Assembly (NCBI GenBank): GCA_008828725.1
Contig: MEHQ01001542.1
Span: forward strand, 167,697-231,696
Direction: 5' to 3'
DNA from: Saccharina japonica
Lineage: Eukaryota > Sar > Phaeophyceae > Laminariales > Laminariaceae
Length of the DNA stretch: 64,000 nt
This document shows positions 1-10,149 of this stretch, piece by piece. The notes under the pieces are model-generated. The model was not told where the DNA came from, did no database searches, and saw only the letters and a program-made list of their open reading frames with translations. The position numbers and the translations under genes are program-made. Each line of letters opens with the position of its first letter. Position 1 is the first letter of the stretch.

Positions 1-56
1 CCCCCCCTCGTCCAAAAAAAAATATGGCGGAACCCCCCTCCGCCCCCCCCAGAAAA

Positions 57-145
57 GGAACGGTGCTCCGTCTCGAAAGGGATGCGTGGTCAATGGTCAA
101 ATGACTAAGGCAAGCAACAAATGAGTACGCCCCCCCCAACCGGTA
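57..145 (+). repeat. Dispersed repeat G (poly-C-ended family), fragment
   Basis: Copy of a family found at least ten times in the window. Its core runs from a GGTGCTCCGTCTCGAAAGG-type start through GGTCAATGGTCAAATGAC to ATGAGTACG and then a run of seven to ten C. Other copies are near 5.2, 5.7, 45.4, 47.2, 47.3, 48.5, 49.0 and 57.6 kb. It has no coding capacity that I can see. It may be the tail of a non-autonomous retroposon, but that is a guess. Confidence 0.7.
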
Positions 146-2235
146 TCGGGTCGGCAGAGGTTCATATAACATGTGTGCCAATTTTAGGGCCTCTTATCTT
201 AAAAAAACGGCGTGAAATTTTGGCTTCTGCGTAAATTTGGGGTGGTATATGCTTGAACCAGCCTGCATATACAAGCTCAAGCCAAGTGCCTGGTATCACA
301 TACTTCGTACATGTTGTGTACACATATCGTATCATATCATATCATATCATGTTCATAGCGTACCATATCGTACAGCAGTATGTACACGCATAAAACATGT
401 ATGCCTGGTACATCATACCAGGTAGTATGGACGTACATTGTATGAAGTACTTCAGTGAACACATATCATACCTTCAGTACACTTCCAACATTATACCAGC
501 AGCTATATATATAAAAAAAATATTAAAAAACAACATACAGGGGGTCCAGCCCTCGCTCTCGAGTCAACGCGCAAGCCGAAGAAGACCCACGCACGATGCA
601 CCAACCAACAAAACAACCCCCTATATACCACTCCTGAATCTCATCTTTCGGGCCGAGATTCGAAACAACGCCACCAAGCTCTCACTATTTCCGCAAATTC
701 CCCCGCAACTTGCTCCAATCCAATCCAATCCACCCACCCGCCGTCCCTTCGAATCTTCTACATATTATACGTATATTAACATTTTTTTGTTTTTTTTGTT
801 TCCATCCCATACATTATCTTCGCACTTCCGTCTTTCTCCCTCCCTAGTCGTAACTCAGATCCGGGGTCACAACATTAGCCTTGCTTAGCCCAGGTTCCAC
901 AAAAAAAAAGCACACACAGGCACACACGAGTCTGGCCGCGAATATACTCCCCGTTCGAATTACAGCAGTATATTATTAAGTAGTGGGGCCTGTATAAGGC
1001 GGTATACGTACGTGGCACCGAGATTTTGACCGCTTTGTATCGGGTGGCTGCCTTATTCAATCCGCCGTGTGCGTGCGATTTCCCGCTCATGACGGCTGAT
1101 TTTGGACCGCTTTCTATCGAGCGGCCGCCTTTTTCGGTGCTGCGTTATACAGGCCCCACTACTGGCTACTGCCTGTCCTTGACATTGAACCCTAGCCGCA
1201 ACCGCCGACCGCCTGCAGAACATTCTCGGAACGATGCTGAAACGAAGAGTTGAGAGTGGGTTGAATTGAAATACACCGCTATTTGACTTCAAGCCATAAC
1301 CCTATTGATAGTAATAGTAAGTACTTCTTGACCCTGAACGCCTGGAAATGTTCTATTAATAGGACGATGTAACGTGTGCACTTTTATCAACCTTTTTGTG
1401 GACCGCCTGAGAATTTTCTCGGAAAATTATACACAGTGAGGAACTTAAAGTGGGTCAAAAGAACTAACAAAAGCATCAACCATTTAGTCTAAAAGGTGGG
1501 TCAATCAAGTCGTTTTTACGCTCGTGCTGGCCCCCGTTCTCCCACCCAAATTCACCCACCCCCGCCCGCCACTCGTAGCAAAAACAAAAAAAAAAACAGC
1601 AGGTATTGTATACGCATCATACGTACGTATGAAACGAAGGTACTGGCTGTCTTGCCGTGCACACTTAACTTCAAAATCAACACCTTACCGACGCGGGCGC
1701 ATGTAATCGACCCCTGCGCCAACAACGATCGCCCGAAAAACAAATTATACCGCTCTGGGCGGAAACCTAAGGCACCGTACGAGTATACATTCCAAGACCA
1801 CGCGGTCCTTACATTCCACCCAGAGTGGTCCTCACTACGTAGTGATGTACTGGTATAGGATATCGAGCGATAATCAAGTTTGATACATATACGTATATCA
1901 TATCGATAAACAAAAAAAAACGATATCTATTCTACGATGTCGATGTTCGATGTATCAAAACCCGTAGTTCGCGCGATCGAAGTATTCCACTCAGCTTGCA
2001 AAGATGAGTTTCGATAAAATCCTCGATCTCACAGCTGTGCTTTTTTTTGTTAATATATAGGTCGAATCTTTTCGTTCAGCACCAGCACAAAAGAAAAAAA
2101 AAGAGATGGGGGGGCAAGACGCGTGCGATACGATATGCTGGTACGAATCGAAATTCATAATTCCGCATATATACACAAGTACGACATTTCGATTTATCGC
2201 AGTTCGATATATTCAAAACTCCAAACATTCCATTA
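146..2235. other. Unassigned DNA, no convincing gene
   Basis: About 2.1 kb of AT-rich DNA. Open frames of up to 163 codons exist but lack any family hallmark and look random. The stretch holds the short TA-bounded words discussed in the findings (TACAGCAGTA at 371-380 and 961-970, TACCAGGTA at 416-424, a CTATTAATAG near 1353) and CATAT/CATATC microsatellite-like sequence near 320-350. The region at 1030-1250 is somewhat richer in GC, but I see no exon signal. Confidence 0.6.
2003..2075 (+). repeat. Dispersed repeat with conserved start ATG-SFDEILDLTA
   Basis: The segment reads ATG then S-F-D-K-I-L-D-L-T-A-V before a T-run. A closely matching segment lies at 18180-18230 (M-S-F-D-E-I-L-D-L-T-A-V), and a shorter one without the ATG at about 17240-17280. 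The codons are conserved across copies, but each frame ends within about 20 codons. It is more likely a mobile-element end than a gene. Family unknown. Confidence 0.5.
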
Positions 2236-4570
2236 TCATACCCAAACATGAATACTCACGCTAACGGGAGGCAGGTCCTCCGCAGGGTGAGGGGGGTGCA
2301 TTTCGTGAGCAATCCCGCGCCCGCGACGTTCCACGCTCACGAACTGCGGGTTCCACATCGTGTAACCACCCCCCCCTCCACCTCCGCCGCCGCCTCCGCC
2401 GCCCGCGTGACTCCAATACTCCCGCTCCCGCTCGTGTTCGCCCCAGCGCCTGCCGCCCCCGCCCCCCCTCCCGCCACCGCCCCCGCCGCCGCGTCCCTCG
2501 TACTCCCATCGCTCCCCGCTCCCTCCCGGCGTACTAGCGCCGCCTGTCGAAGCTACTAAAGGGATAGGGCGACCATCATCCGAAGCCGCCGCCGCTGCCG
2601 CCGCCGCCGCTGTTGCCGCTGCTGCTGCGGCTGCCGCCGCCGGCCCCGCCCCCGCCCCCGCGCCTGTACCTCCCCCTCGACCACCTCCTCCGAACCTAAC
2701 CCTTCTCCCACCTTGCCGGTACCGCTCCGCCTGCTCGAGGTGCGCCTGCGCCTGCTGCTGCTGCTGCTGCTGCTCGGCGGGCTCTTCCGGGCGACACGCT
2801 GGCGAAGGAGGGGCAGGGGGAAGGGCTGCGATGGCTCCACTAACCACCCTCCCACCGCCACCATCACACTTGCGGTCTCTACCTCCACTCCCAGACGCGC
2901 CCGGGTCTGCCCACCGCAGCCCGCTCGAGGAAGAGGAGGAAGGGCCGGGAGCATGGCCCACCACCCCGGAAGCAGAGCCGCCGCGAAAGCTCCCTCCAGG
3001 GCTCCGCCCACGCGCCCCGCCCCCGTCGCTGGTGTTGCTGTCGGCACGTGCTAGGTAAGGGGGCGGTGATGCCGTGCGGCCACCTCGTCCGCTGCCGCCG
3101 CTACGGCCACCACCGCCGCCGCCGCCGCCACCATCACCACCACCACCACCGCCTTCTTCACCACTATCAGCTTCCGCCGTGGCCGGCTCACGTTGGAGTG
3201 GTCTCCGCGTCTGCCACCCTACGGTCCCCCCACCCGAGGCCATGGCAACGGCGTCCTTATCGCAGTCGCCGCCGCTGCCGCCGCAACCACCGCCACCGCC
3301 ACCACCGCCGCCCGCCCCTGAGGTCCGCACCGATGTTGACGATGCAACGACCATGTCCGAGGTTTGAACGTCCGCGCGCGACACGTGGGACGGGGACATG
3401 GACCTCCACGGGTCCGCGCGAAAGTGGCGCTGGGGAGAGCGGGAGCGAGAGCCAGAAGCGTCCCGCCTGCGGTGGCTCGAGCCACCGGACCCGTCCCTTC
3501 GGTGGTTGCTGGAGCTGCCGGACCCGTCTCTCCTGTGGTTGCTGGAGCTGTTGTTGCTCGCAGCGCTGGTTGGCCGCCCGCTGCTGCCGCCGGCACCGCC
3601 GCCACCACCGGGATCAACGTTACTCTTCTCGCGGTACGAGTGCTCGCTGCTGGCGGCGATCTGCTTGCCGCCACCGCCATCACTACCTCCGCCTCCAGTA
3701 CGGTCGCCAAGAGGCTGCTGCTGGTACTGCTGCGGTCGCTCCGCTGCGTACTGTTGCTCCCTCGCGCGCGCGGCCCAACCCTCCCCTCCGCCCGCGGTAC
3801 GCCGGTACTTGGCCGGGTGCGGGTGGAAGCGCTTGTCGCGGGAGTACGCCAGCTCGCGGTCGACGCCACCGCAGTACTCCCCCTCCCCCCGTTCCCGCCT
3901 GCCAACACCGCCTCCGCCATCCTCCCCTTCGTGCTCCTCTCGCGCGACCCTTACCCTGTCACCCCCGACACCCTGCCTGCCACCGCCGCCGCGGCCGCCT
4001 CCGCCTCCACCGCGCCCCGCCCCCCCCCTCCCTTTACCCCTCCCCGCCTCATCGTACCTGTCATCGTAAGCTCCACGCTCCGCCCAACGCGGTGACATGG
4101 GCTTCTCGTAGGCGCCGACACCACCGCTACCGCTACCGCCGTGCCCTCTCCCTCCCTCCACCCCGTCCCCCCGCCCGGACACGCCCCTGCCTTTGCCGAA
4201 CGCCGGCGGAGCGTGCAATCCCGCCGCGCCCGCCGTTGCCGCAGCGCTGGCGGGACCGTCGGACGATGGCTCGCGGGACAACGCAGGATGAGGGTCGCGC
4301 TTGTCGTACGGCTTAGCAGCGATGGAAGGGCTATCGTCGGCTTGCTGGACTAGGGAAGCTTCGGGGTCTGTTTCGGATTTGGCCGGGAAACGGCCGCGCT
4401 TGTTGGTTGCGGTGGGCGTCGGGTGTTCGACGCCGGCTGCCGCGGCGGGAATGAAGGGGCAGCGGCGACGCACGTTGTGGGCGCCACTGTTGCCGCTGCT
4501 GCCGCCGCCGCCACCACCATCACCGTGTCTTTGTTGCTGCTGTCCCTCTTGTTGCTGCTTCTGCTGCTGT

Positions 4571-4603
<33 letters not shown>

Positions 4604-4709
4604 CGTTGCTGTTGTTGCTGGTGCGGCTGCTGCTGAGGGTGGGGATCTAGTTTCAGGTGAACGTGTTGATGCTGCTGCTGCTGGTGCTGCTGCTGTTGTT
4701 GCTGGTGCT

Positions 4710-4755
<46 letters not shown>

Positions 4756-4770
4756 GTGGTGCTGCTGCTG

Positions 4771-4801
<31 letters not shown>

Positions 4802-4914
4802 TGTTGTTGCTGCTGTTGTTGCTGCTGTACCTGCTGCTGCTGCTGCTGTTGCTGAGCTGTGGCCGGCACTCCCTTTCTCCCCTTAGGTCCCGACTTTTGC
4901 CGCTGTAGAAACAT
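2236..4914 (-). CDS. Very long Q/G/A/S-rich low-complexity exon, function unknown
   Basis: A single open frame of about 890 codons, far more GC-rich than its flanks, so probably real coding sequence. In order it has a short basic start (RQKSGPKGRKG), about 140 residues of nearly pure polyQ with some H, a glycine-rich stretch, an RGG/GRG-rich middle, an RS-like patch (HRRRDASGSRSRSPQRH), more polyG, a polyA block and a polyG tail. No folded domain is visible. The composition resembles disordered RNA-binding or transcription-associated proteins, but that is inference. The first ATG is at 4914. It also sits inside a good 3' splice site (T-rich tract, then TTTCTACAG with exon from 4902), and AGC|GTGAGT near 2260 is a good donor. 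The true unit may therefore be an internal exon of exactly 881 codons (2260-4902). Most of it is duplicated at 7.9-10.1 kb. Confidence 0.55.
4527..4856. repeat. Interrupted CTG/CAG microsatellite encoding polyQ
   Basis: About 330 bases of CTG/TTG triplets. On the minus strand they read as CAG/CAA, giving polyglutamine with a few H, K and V. The CAA interruptions argue for selection or age rather than a freshly expanded pure repeat. The same tract, with no length change that I can see, is at 9762-10091 in the duplicate. Identical length in both copies of so unstable a tract supports a very recent event. Confidence 0.9.
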
Positions 4915-5139
4915 TGAAAAAAATGGAAACAAGAATCCCAATCGGCATGATACAAGAAGCGGAAAATGGGAACACAGGGCGGGGCTTCAATTAACGATTG
5001 ACGCGCATGGTAACCCATGATTCTACGATGTTGATTCGATAATAGACCAAACGGCAGTAGACTAACATAGACTTACACATGATGTATAATATGTACGTAT
5101 CAACAGCAGTATATTATGATAATCCTCAACCCTCCCCCC

Positions 5140-5430
5140 CTTCCGATGGGTAGTCAATGATGGTCAAATGACGTAAGGCAAGCAACAAATGGGTACGCCC
5201 CCCCCCACTCCATCTCGAAAGGAATGCGTGGTCAATGGTCAAACGACTGAAAGGCAAGCAACACATGAGTACCCCCCCCCCCATCCCCCGGTGACCACAG
5301 GCGGCGAAACAGGAAGGGGATAAGATAAGTAAAAACTTTCCATGTAATATACGTATTAGTAAACAACGTATTGACCGCCCAACTGTTGGAGGTGTCTCTA
5401 TTATTAATAGGAGTAGGAACGGTGTGTGTG
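5140..5430 (+). repeat. Dispersed repeat G, longer copy pair
   Basis: Two adjacent GGTCAAATGAC...poly-C ends (5150-5205 and 5207-5282) are followed by the body of the family: the GGCGGCGAAACAGGAAGGGG-like part, the CAACGTATTGACCGCCC part and GGAGGTGTCTCTATT...GGAGTAGGAACGGTG. This copy carries TATTAATA at 5402-5409, where copies at 47.28, 48.49 and 57.67 kb have only TA. It is repeated at 10375-10665 by the large duplication. Confidence 0.75.
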
Positions 5431-5520
5431 TTCTTCAGGTTAAACCTTCCTTTCTACCCGTCGAAATCCACCACACCCAGTGTCCGTGCCGATTCTTCAT
5501 CCTAAAGAGGTACCAGTTCT
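5405..5520 (-). repeat. Dispersed repeat I (about 90 bp)
   Basis: The minus strand reads CGGACACTGGGTGTG, then a GTCGACGGGTAGAAAGGA-like core, then TTAA-x-GTGAAGAACACAC. Related copies lie at 16617-16705, 43800-43860 (partial), 50880-50975 and 53165-53275. The duplicate copy is at 10640-10755. No coding frame is conserved. Class unknown. Confidence 0.6.
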
Positions 5521-5648
5521 GTGGTCACAAAACTACGACACAGAGATACTATGTACGCTCAGTGCAGTAAGCAGAGCAGACAATGCAATGCCATATACGA
5601 CAGGCAAGACCTACCCTGCTAGCAATCCAGGTGCATGAAAGAGAAAAA

Positions 5649-5742
5649 AAAGTGCTCCGTCTCGAAAGGGATGCGTGGTCAATCGTCAAATTACTCAACA
5701 AAGGCAAGCAGCAAATGAAAACGCCTCCCCGAAAACCCGACG
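5649..5742 (+). repeat. Dispersed repeat G, core copy
   Basis: Carries GTGCTCCGTCTCGAAAGGG, GGTCAATCGTCAAATTAC and GGCAAGCAGCAAATGA but ends in only a short C run. It recurs at 10884-10977 through the duplication. Confidence 0.7.
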
Positions 5743-6002
5743 CCCCGCACACCAAATAACATGGCAACCAACTATCAATATCAATAGATACCTGGTGTAT
5801 AGTATGAATGCAAGAACATATGAATGACGCATACAAGGTATTAATCCACTCCATCCATAGTTTTTGGAGGCTACCCTGTGAACACGGACTAATCTTTTTG
5901 CGATGACTTTACAGTAGTTAATGCGAGAACAACAATATCGGTGAAAAAACAAAACGTACAAAACGTCATATATATGTATTCGAGTCCTATATCGCATCAT
6001 TA

Positions 6003-6125
6003 TTATGGGTGACCGTAGTAAAAATCAGCACCCATCGCATACACAAAAACCTAAAGATTACAGCAGTATATTTACTGTTAATATTAATCAGGTATTTTTG
6101 GTCCCTGTGTACTATGTTCCCCCGT
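6003..6125. mobile_element. Stowaway-like MITE, family A (diverged)
   Basis: Imperfect terminal inverted repeats: GGGTGACCGTAGTAAAAAT at the left, and TGTGTACTATGTTCCCCCG at the right, which is close to the reverse complement. The interior is AT-rich. It carries an internal TACAGCAGTA at 6059-6068. Same family as 6279-6382, 40005-40100, 44947-45049, 45225-45353 and 45912-46032. Duplicate copy at 11238-11360. Confidence 0.7.
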
Positions 6126-6278
6126 ATGTACTACAAATACAAAGCCAACTTTTAGTACTGCTGTTTGTACTATACCTGGTACATAAAACATGCATCTGAG
6201 TATAATTCCAAGTAATTTACGGGCGTGCGGTCCTGAAGGGCTCCTGAAGGGGTATATATGAAAAACAATTATTAATAG

Positions 6279-6382
6279 TACGGGGGACCGTAGTAAATAC
6301 ACTGTAATCCTATAAATTTCCCTATTTTTTCTATTAATATTACAATAAGCATATTTGGTCCTGATTACTATGTTCCCCCGTA
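6279..6382. mobile_element. Stowaway-like MITE, family A
   Basis: 104 bp flanked by TA on both sides. The left end CGGGGGACCGTAGTAAATA faces the right end GATTACTATGTTCCCCCG. A TA target duplication and short TIRs without an open frame are features of Tc1/mariner-type (Stowaway) MITEs. TATTAATA is present internally at 6332-6339, where family members at 45.0 and 45.3 kb have TA only. Duplicate copy at 11514-11617. Confidence 0.8.
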
Positions 6383-7113
6383 AATAAAAAATACCTGGGT
6401 AGCGCCGCTGGTGCAATTTCAAAAAAGTTCTAAATTCCAATTCGTAGCGGAGGAAGAGAAAGAGACACCAACCATTGAAGGCAAGACGCCGTACTTTTAT
6501 ATACGACTTTCACAACATACAAGAGAGGCCGTGCGCATTTTCCCAGCATTTTCTTCGGATAGATGGGCAGAGGCCGTTGTCGCGTTCTGCGTCCTTTCCG
6601 TCCTTCCTATTCTAACGGATATATCTCAAAAGTCAAACCACGGCGAGTGACAGCCCAAGGAAATGCCACACTAAAACCAGTATGCGTATCAAGGTCTAAA
6701 GAGGTCTTGACGGGTCAAAACTAGAAAGTTTTTGACGGCTCGAAACTAATATGAAGTCTTGGACGGGTCAACACTCGAAAATAGACCGACATGCATCTTA
6801 AATATATCCTCATGATAGACGGGGCGCGAGCGGGAAATGCCGCCGCCGCCGCCGCCGCTGCTGCTGCTGCTGCTGTTATTGTTACCGCCGCTGCTGTTGC
6901 GTGCTGTTCGCGTCGATAGCTGATGAGTCACAAGAACTGAGCGTGTGTCATCAATCAGACTCCAGGCGCAAAAATACCATTCATCTATGTATATATCACA
7001 TCTTGCAAATCTATATGATACTTCCTCACATACATACCACTTAAGATGCCACAAAAAAATAACTCGGACGAATTTCGGATCCGATTTTCTCCAAAAACGA
7101 AGGAAGGCACAAA

Positions 7114-7433
7114 GGCTCGCCCTATAATATGTGCAGGGGAGGTCGGCACATAACTTTGCGCAGGACCTGTGTGATCAACTTCAGCCTTGCACGTCGGCCC
7201 CCAGTCCAACCCGATCCCAGAACTAGCTATAGCCCTAACCCTAACCCGAACCCTTAAGGGGGCTCGGGGTCGGCAGGGGCAGCCACGCGGTTCCGCCGCG
7301 TGTTTTGGTGGCGTTTTTCCAAAAAAAAACTCTGAGCGGCCGAAATACCAGCCTCGACCAATCAGATCCGCAGCCTGCACAAAGTTTTCTGTGCCGACCG
7401 TTTCTGCACATACTATGATATTTAGGGCGAGCC
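7114..7433. mobile_element. Inverted-repeat element carrying telomere-type CCCTAA motifs (family B)
   Basis: About 320 bp. The ends GGCTCGCCCTA and TAGGGCGAGCC are inverted, and inside them ATGTGCAG faces CTGCACAT, followed by a shared inner inverted stretch (GTCGGCACA/TGTGCCGAC). The interior has CCCTAACCCTAACCCGAACCC (7233-7253), a CGGGGTCGGCAGGGGCAGCC core and an ACGCGG/CCGCGT hairpin followed by TTTTGGTGGCGTTTTTCC. The homologue at 43075-43405 has diverged ends but the same core. No open frame of note. Apparently a non-autonomous DNA element. Confidence 0.75.
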
Positions 7434-7747
7434 GGGCACACACCCTGTTCCAGTAAGCAGAGTAGGCCGGTAACCAGGTACGAGTTGCTACTGCTGTGAT
7501 ACTGCTGCTGTAGCATTGCTGTAGTCAACAGGACGAACTTTTCCTACGTAAATATGATCAGCCTACATAAACACCTCGGACGCATCATGATATATCTATC
7601 TATCTACAGATCAACTAGTTCCTCGCCTGCCGTTGTGAGAGGGTGTGTAGTATCCACATACAGCAGTATATAGTATAGACCCCACCCAGGAAGCATGTGC
7701 TATTAATAGATAATGCAGGTTGTACGGATCCCCTTCGGCTACATGAG

Positions 7748-9805
7748 CTAGCTCATACAATACCGGCCCATAGATACGAGCACGTTATCCAGCACGGATT
7801 TCATGTTGTGTACCTCGCTGTCGATGCGGGAGAACTCGGATGCCACCTGATTTTGCCAATGCAGGATCTCAGCAGGAGTTGCAGCTCCCCCCGCGCCTGT
7901 ACCTCCCCCTCGACCACCTCCTCCGAACCTAACCCTTCTCCCACCTTGCCGGTACCGCTCCGCCTGCTCGAGGTGCGCCTGCGCCTGCTGCTGCTGCTGC
8001 TGCTGCTCGGCGGGCTCTTCCGGGCGACACGCTGGCGAAGGAGGGGCAGGGGGAAGGGCTGCGATGGCTCCACTAACCACCCTCCCACCGCCACCATCAC
8101 ACTTGCGGTCTCTACCTCCACTCCCAGACGCGCCCGGGTCTGCCCACCGCAGCCCGCTCGAGGAAGAGGAGGAAGGGCCGGGAGCATGGCCCACCACCCC
8201 GGAAGCAGAGCCGCCGCGAAAGCTCCCTCCAGGGCTCCGCCCACGCGCCCCGCCCCCGTCGCTGGTGTTGCTGTCGGCACGTGCTAGGTAAGGGGGCGGT
8301 GATGCCGTGCGGCCACCTCGTCCGCTGCCGCCGCTACGGCCACCACCGCCGCCGCCGCCGCCACCATCACCACCACCACCACCGCCTTCTTCACCACTAT
8401 CAGCTTCCGCCGTGGCCGGCTCACGTTGGAGTGGTCTCCGCGTCTGCCACCCTACGGTCCCCCCACCCGAGGCCATGGCAACGGCGTCCTTATCGCAGTC
8501 GCCGCCGCTGCCGCCGCAACCACCGCCACCGCCACCACCGCCGCCCGCCCCTGAGGTCCGCACCGATGTTGACGATGCAACGACCATGTCCGAGGTTTGA
8601 ACGTCCGCGCGCGACACGTGGGACGGGGACATGGACCTCCACGGGTCCGCGCGAAAGTGGCGCTGGGGAGAGCGGGAGCGAGAGCCAGAAGCGTCCCGCC
8701 TGCGGTGGCTCGAGCCACCGGACCCGTCCCTTCGGTGGTTGCTGGAGCTGCCGGACCCGTCTCTCCTGTGGTTGCTGGAGCTGTTGTTGCTCGCAGCGCT
8801 GGTTGGCCGCCCGCTGCTGCCGCCGGCACCGCCGCCACCACCGGGATCAACGTTACTCTTCTCGCGGTACGAGTGCTCGCTGCTGGCGGCGATCTGCTTG
8901 CCGCCACCGCCATCACTACCTCCGCCTCCAGTACGGTCGCCAAGAGGCTGCTGCTGGTACTGCTGCGGTCGCTCCGCTGCGTACTGTTGCTCCCTCGCGC
9001 GCGCGGCCCAACCCTCCCCTCCGCCCGCGGTACGCCGGTACTTGGCCGGGTGCGGGTGGAAGCGCTTGTCGCGGGAGTACGCCAGCTCGCGGTCGACGCC
9101 ACCGCAGTACTCCCCCTCCCCCCGTTCCCGCCTGCCAACACCGCCTCCGCCATCCTCCCCTTCGTGCTCCTCTCGCGCGACCCTTACCCTGTCACCCCCG
9201 ACACCCTGCCTGCCACCGCCGCCGCGGCCGCCTCCGCCTTCCACCGCGCCCCGCCCCCCCCCTCCCTTTACCCCTCTCCCGCCTCATCGTACCTGTCATC
9301 GTAAGCTCCACGCTCCGCCCAACGCGGTGACATGGGCTTCTCGTAGGCGCCGACACCACCGCTACCGCTACCGCCGTGCCCTCTCCCTCCCTCCACCCCG
9401 TCCCCCCGCCCGGACACGCCCCTGCCTTTGCCGAACGCCGGCGGAGCGTGCAATCCCGCCGCGCCCGCCGTTGCCGCAGCGCTGGCGGGACCGTCGGACG
9501 ATGGCTCGCGGGACAACGCAGGATGAGGGTCGCGCTTGTCGTACGGCTTAGCAGCGATGGAAGGGCTATCGTCGGCTTGCTGGACTAGGGAAGCTTCGGG
9601 GTCTGTTTCGGATTTGGCCGGGAAACGGCCGCGCTTGTTGGTTGCGGTGGGCGTCGGGTGTTCGACGCCGGCTGCCGCGGCGGGAATGAAGGGGCAGCGG
9701 CGACGCACGTTGTGGGCGCCACTGTTGCCGCTGCTGCCGCCGCCGCCACCACCATCACCGTGTCTTTGTTGCTGCTGTCCCTCTTGTTGCTGCTTCTGCT
9801 GCTGT

Positions 9806-9838
<33 letters not shown>

Positions 9839-9944
9839 CGTTGCTGTTGTTGCTGGTGCGGCTGCTGCTGAGGGTGGGGATCTAGTTTCAGGTGAACGTG
9901 TTGATGCTGCTGCTGCTGGTGCTGCTGCTGTTGTTGCTGGTGCT

Positions 9945-9990
<46 letters not shown>

Positions 9991-10005
9991 GTGGTGCTGC
10001 TGCTG

Positions 10006-10036
<31 letters not shown>

Positions 10037-10149
10037 TGTTGTTGCTGCTGTTGTTGCTGCTGTACCTGCTGCTGCTGCTGCTGTTGCTGAGCTGTGGCCG
10101 GCACTCCCTTTCTCCCCTTAGGTCCCGACTTTTGCCGCTGTAGAAACAT
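7748..10149 (-). pseudogene. Frame-broken duplicate of the Q/G-rich exon with a new 3' end
   Basis: Copy 2 of the 2236-4914 exon. From the ATG at 10149 the polyQ and following region are identical to copy 1 down to about 9268. Two extra T on the plus strand (near 9276 and 9240) shift the frame, and the original frame resumes from about 9244 and stays open to 7748. The last 50 codons differ: at 7888 the copy leaves the paralogous sequence and continues in frame through the 121-bp spacer, giving a helical, heptad-like tail (AEILHWQNQVASEFSRID...SVLDNVLVSM), then a stop just inside copy 1. It could be a pseudogene, or an intact gene if the two insertions are sequencing errors next to C runs. Confidence 0.6.
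7767..7887 (-). other. 121-bp junction spacer, open and exon-like
   Basis: The only sequence between the two 5.1-kb copies, and absent from both. On the minus strand it is fully open in the same frame as the glycine-rich exon and encodes about 40 residues with hydrophobics at heptad-like spacing (I, L, V, F, I, V, M, V, L, V, M), typical of a coiled coil. Its composition is balanced, unlike the low-complexity sequence around it. I cannot tell whether it is a captured exon fragment used as repair filler or the original 3' continuation of the gene. Confidence 0.6.

Larger units (their letters stand above)
2655..7766. repeat. Large direct duplication, copy 1 (5112 bp)
   Basis: This segment recurs at 7888-13001 in the same orientation, offset 5233 and then 5235 bases. 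I noticed only four differences: two substitutions (A5465/C10700, G5507/A10742) and two one-base T insertions in copy 2 near 9240 and 9276. It contains most of the Q/G-rich exon, its upstream DNA, two Stowaway-like MITEs and a telomere-motif inverted-repeat element. Identity above 99.9% means a very recent duplication, or two haplotypes placed in tandem by an assembler. Confidence 0.95.

Noticed and set aside
3048-4316. 422-codon Arg/His-rich plus-strand frame opposite the Q/G-rich exon
   Set aside because: GC-rich antisense of a low-complexity exon stays open by composition; it has no independent start context or domain.
4653-5018. Polyserine/asparagine frame opposite phase to the polyQ exon, and polyL and polyC frames on the other strand
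   Set aside because: All are alternative readings of the CAG/CTG tract; the 2236-4914 frame is far longer and continues through the non-repetitive parts.
7233-7253. CCCTAA repeats as a sign of a chromosome end
   Set aside because: The tracts are short, internal, and a fixed part of a dispersed element; the sequence continues normally on both sides.
6985-7443. 152-codon minus frame with 'proline/arginine-rich' character
   Set aside because: It lies entirely within the telomere-motif inverted-repeat element and mirrors its GC-rich core.
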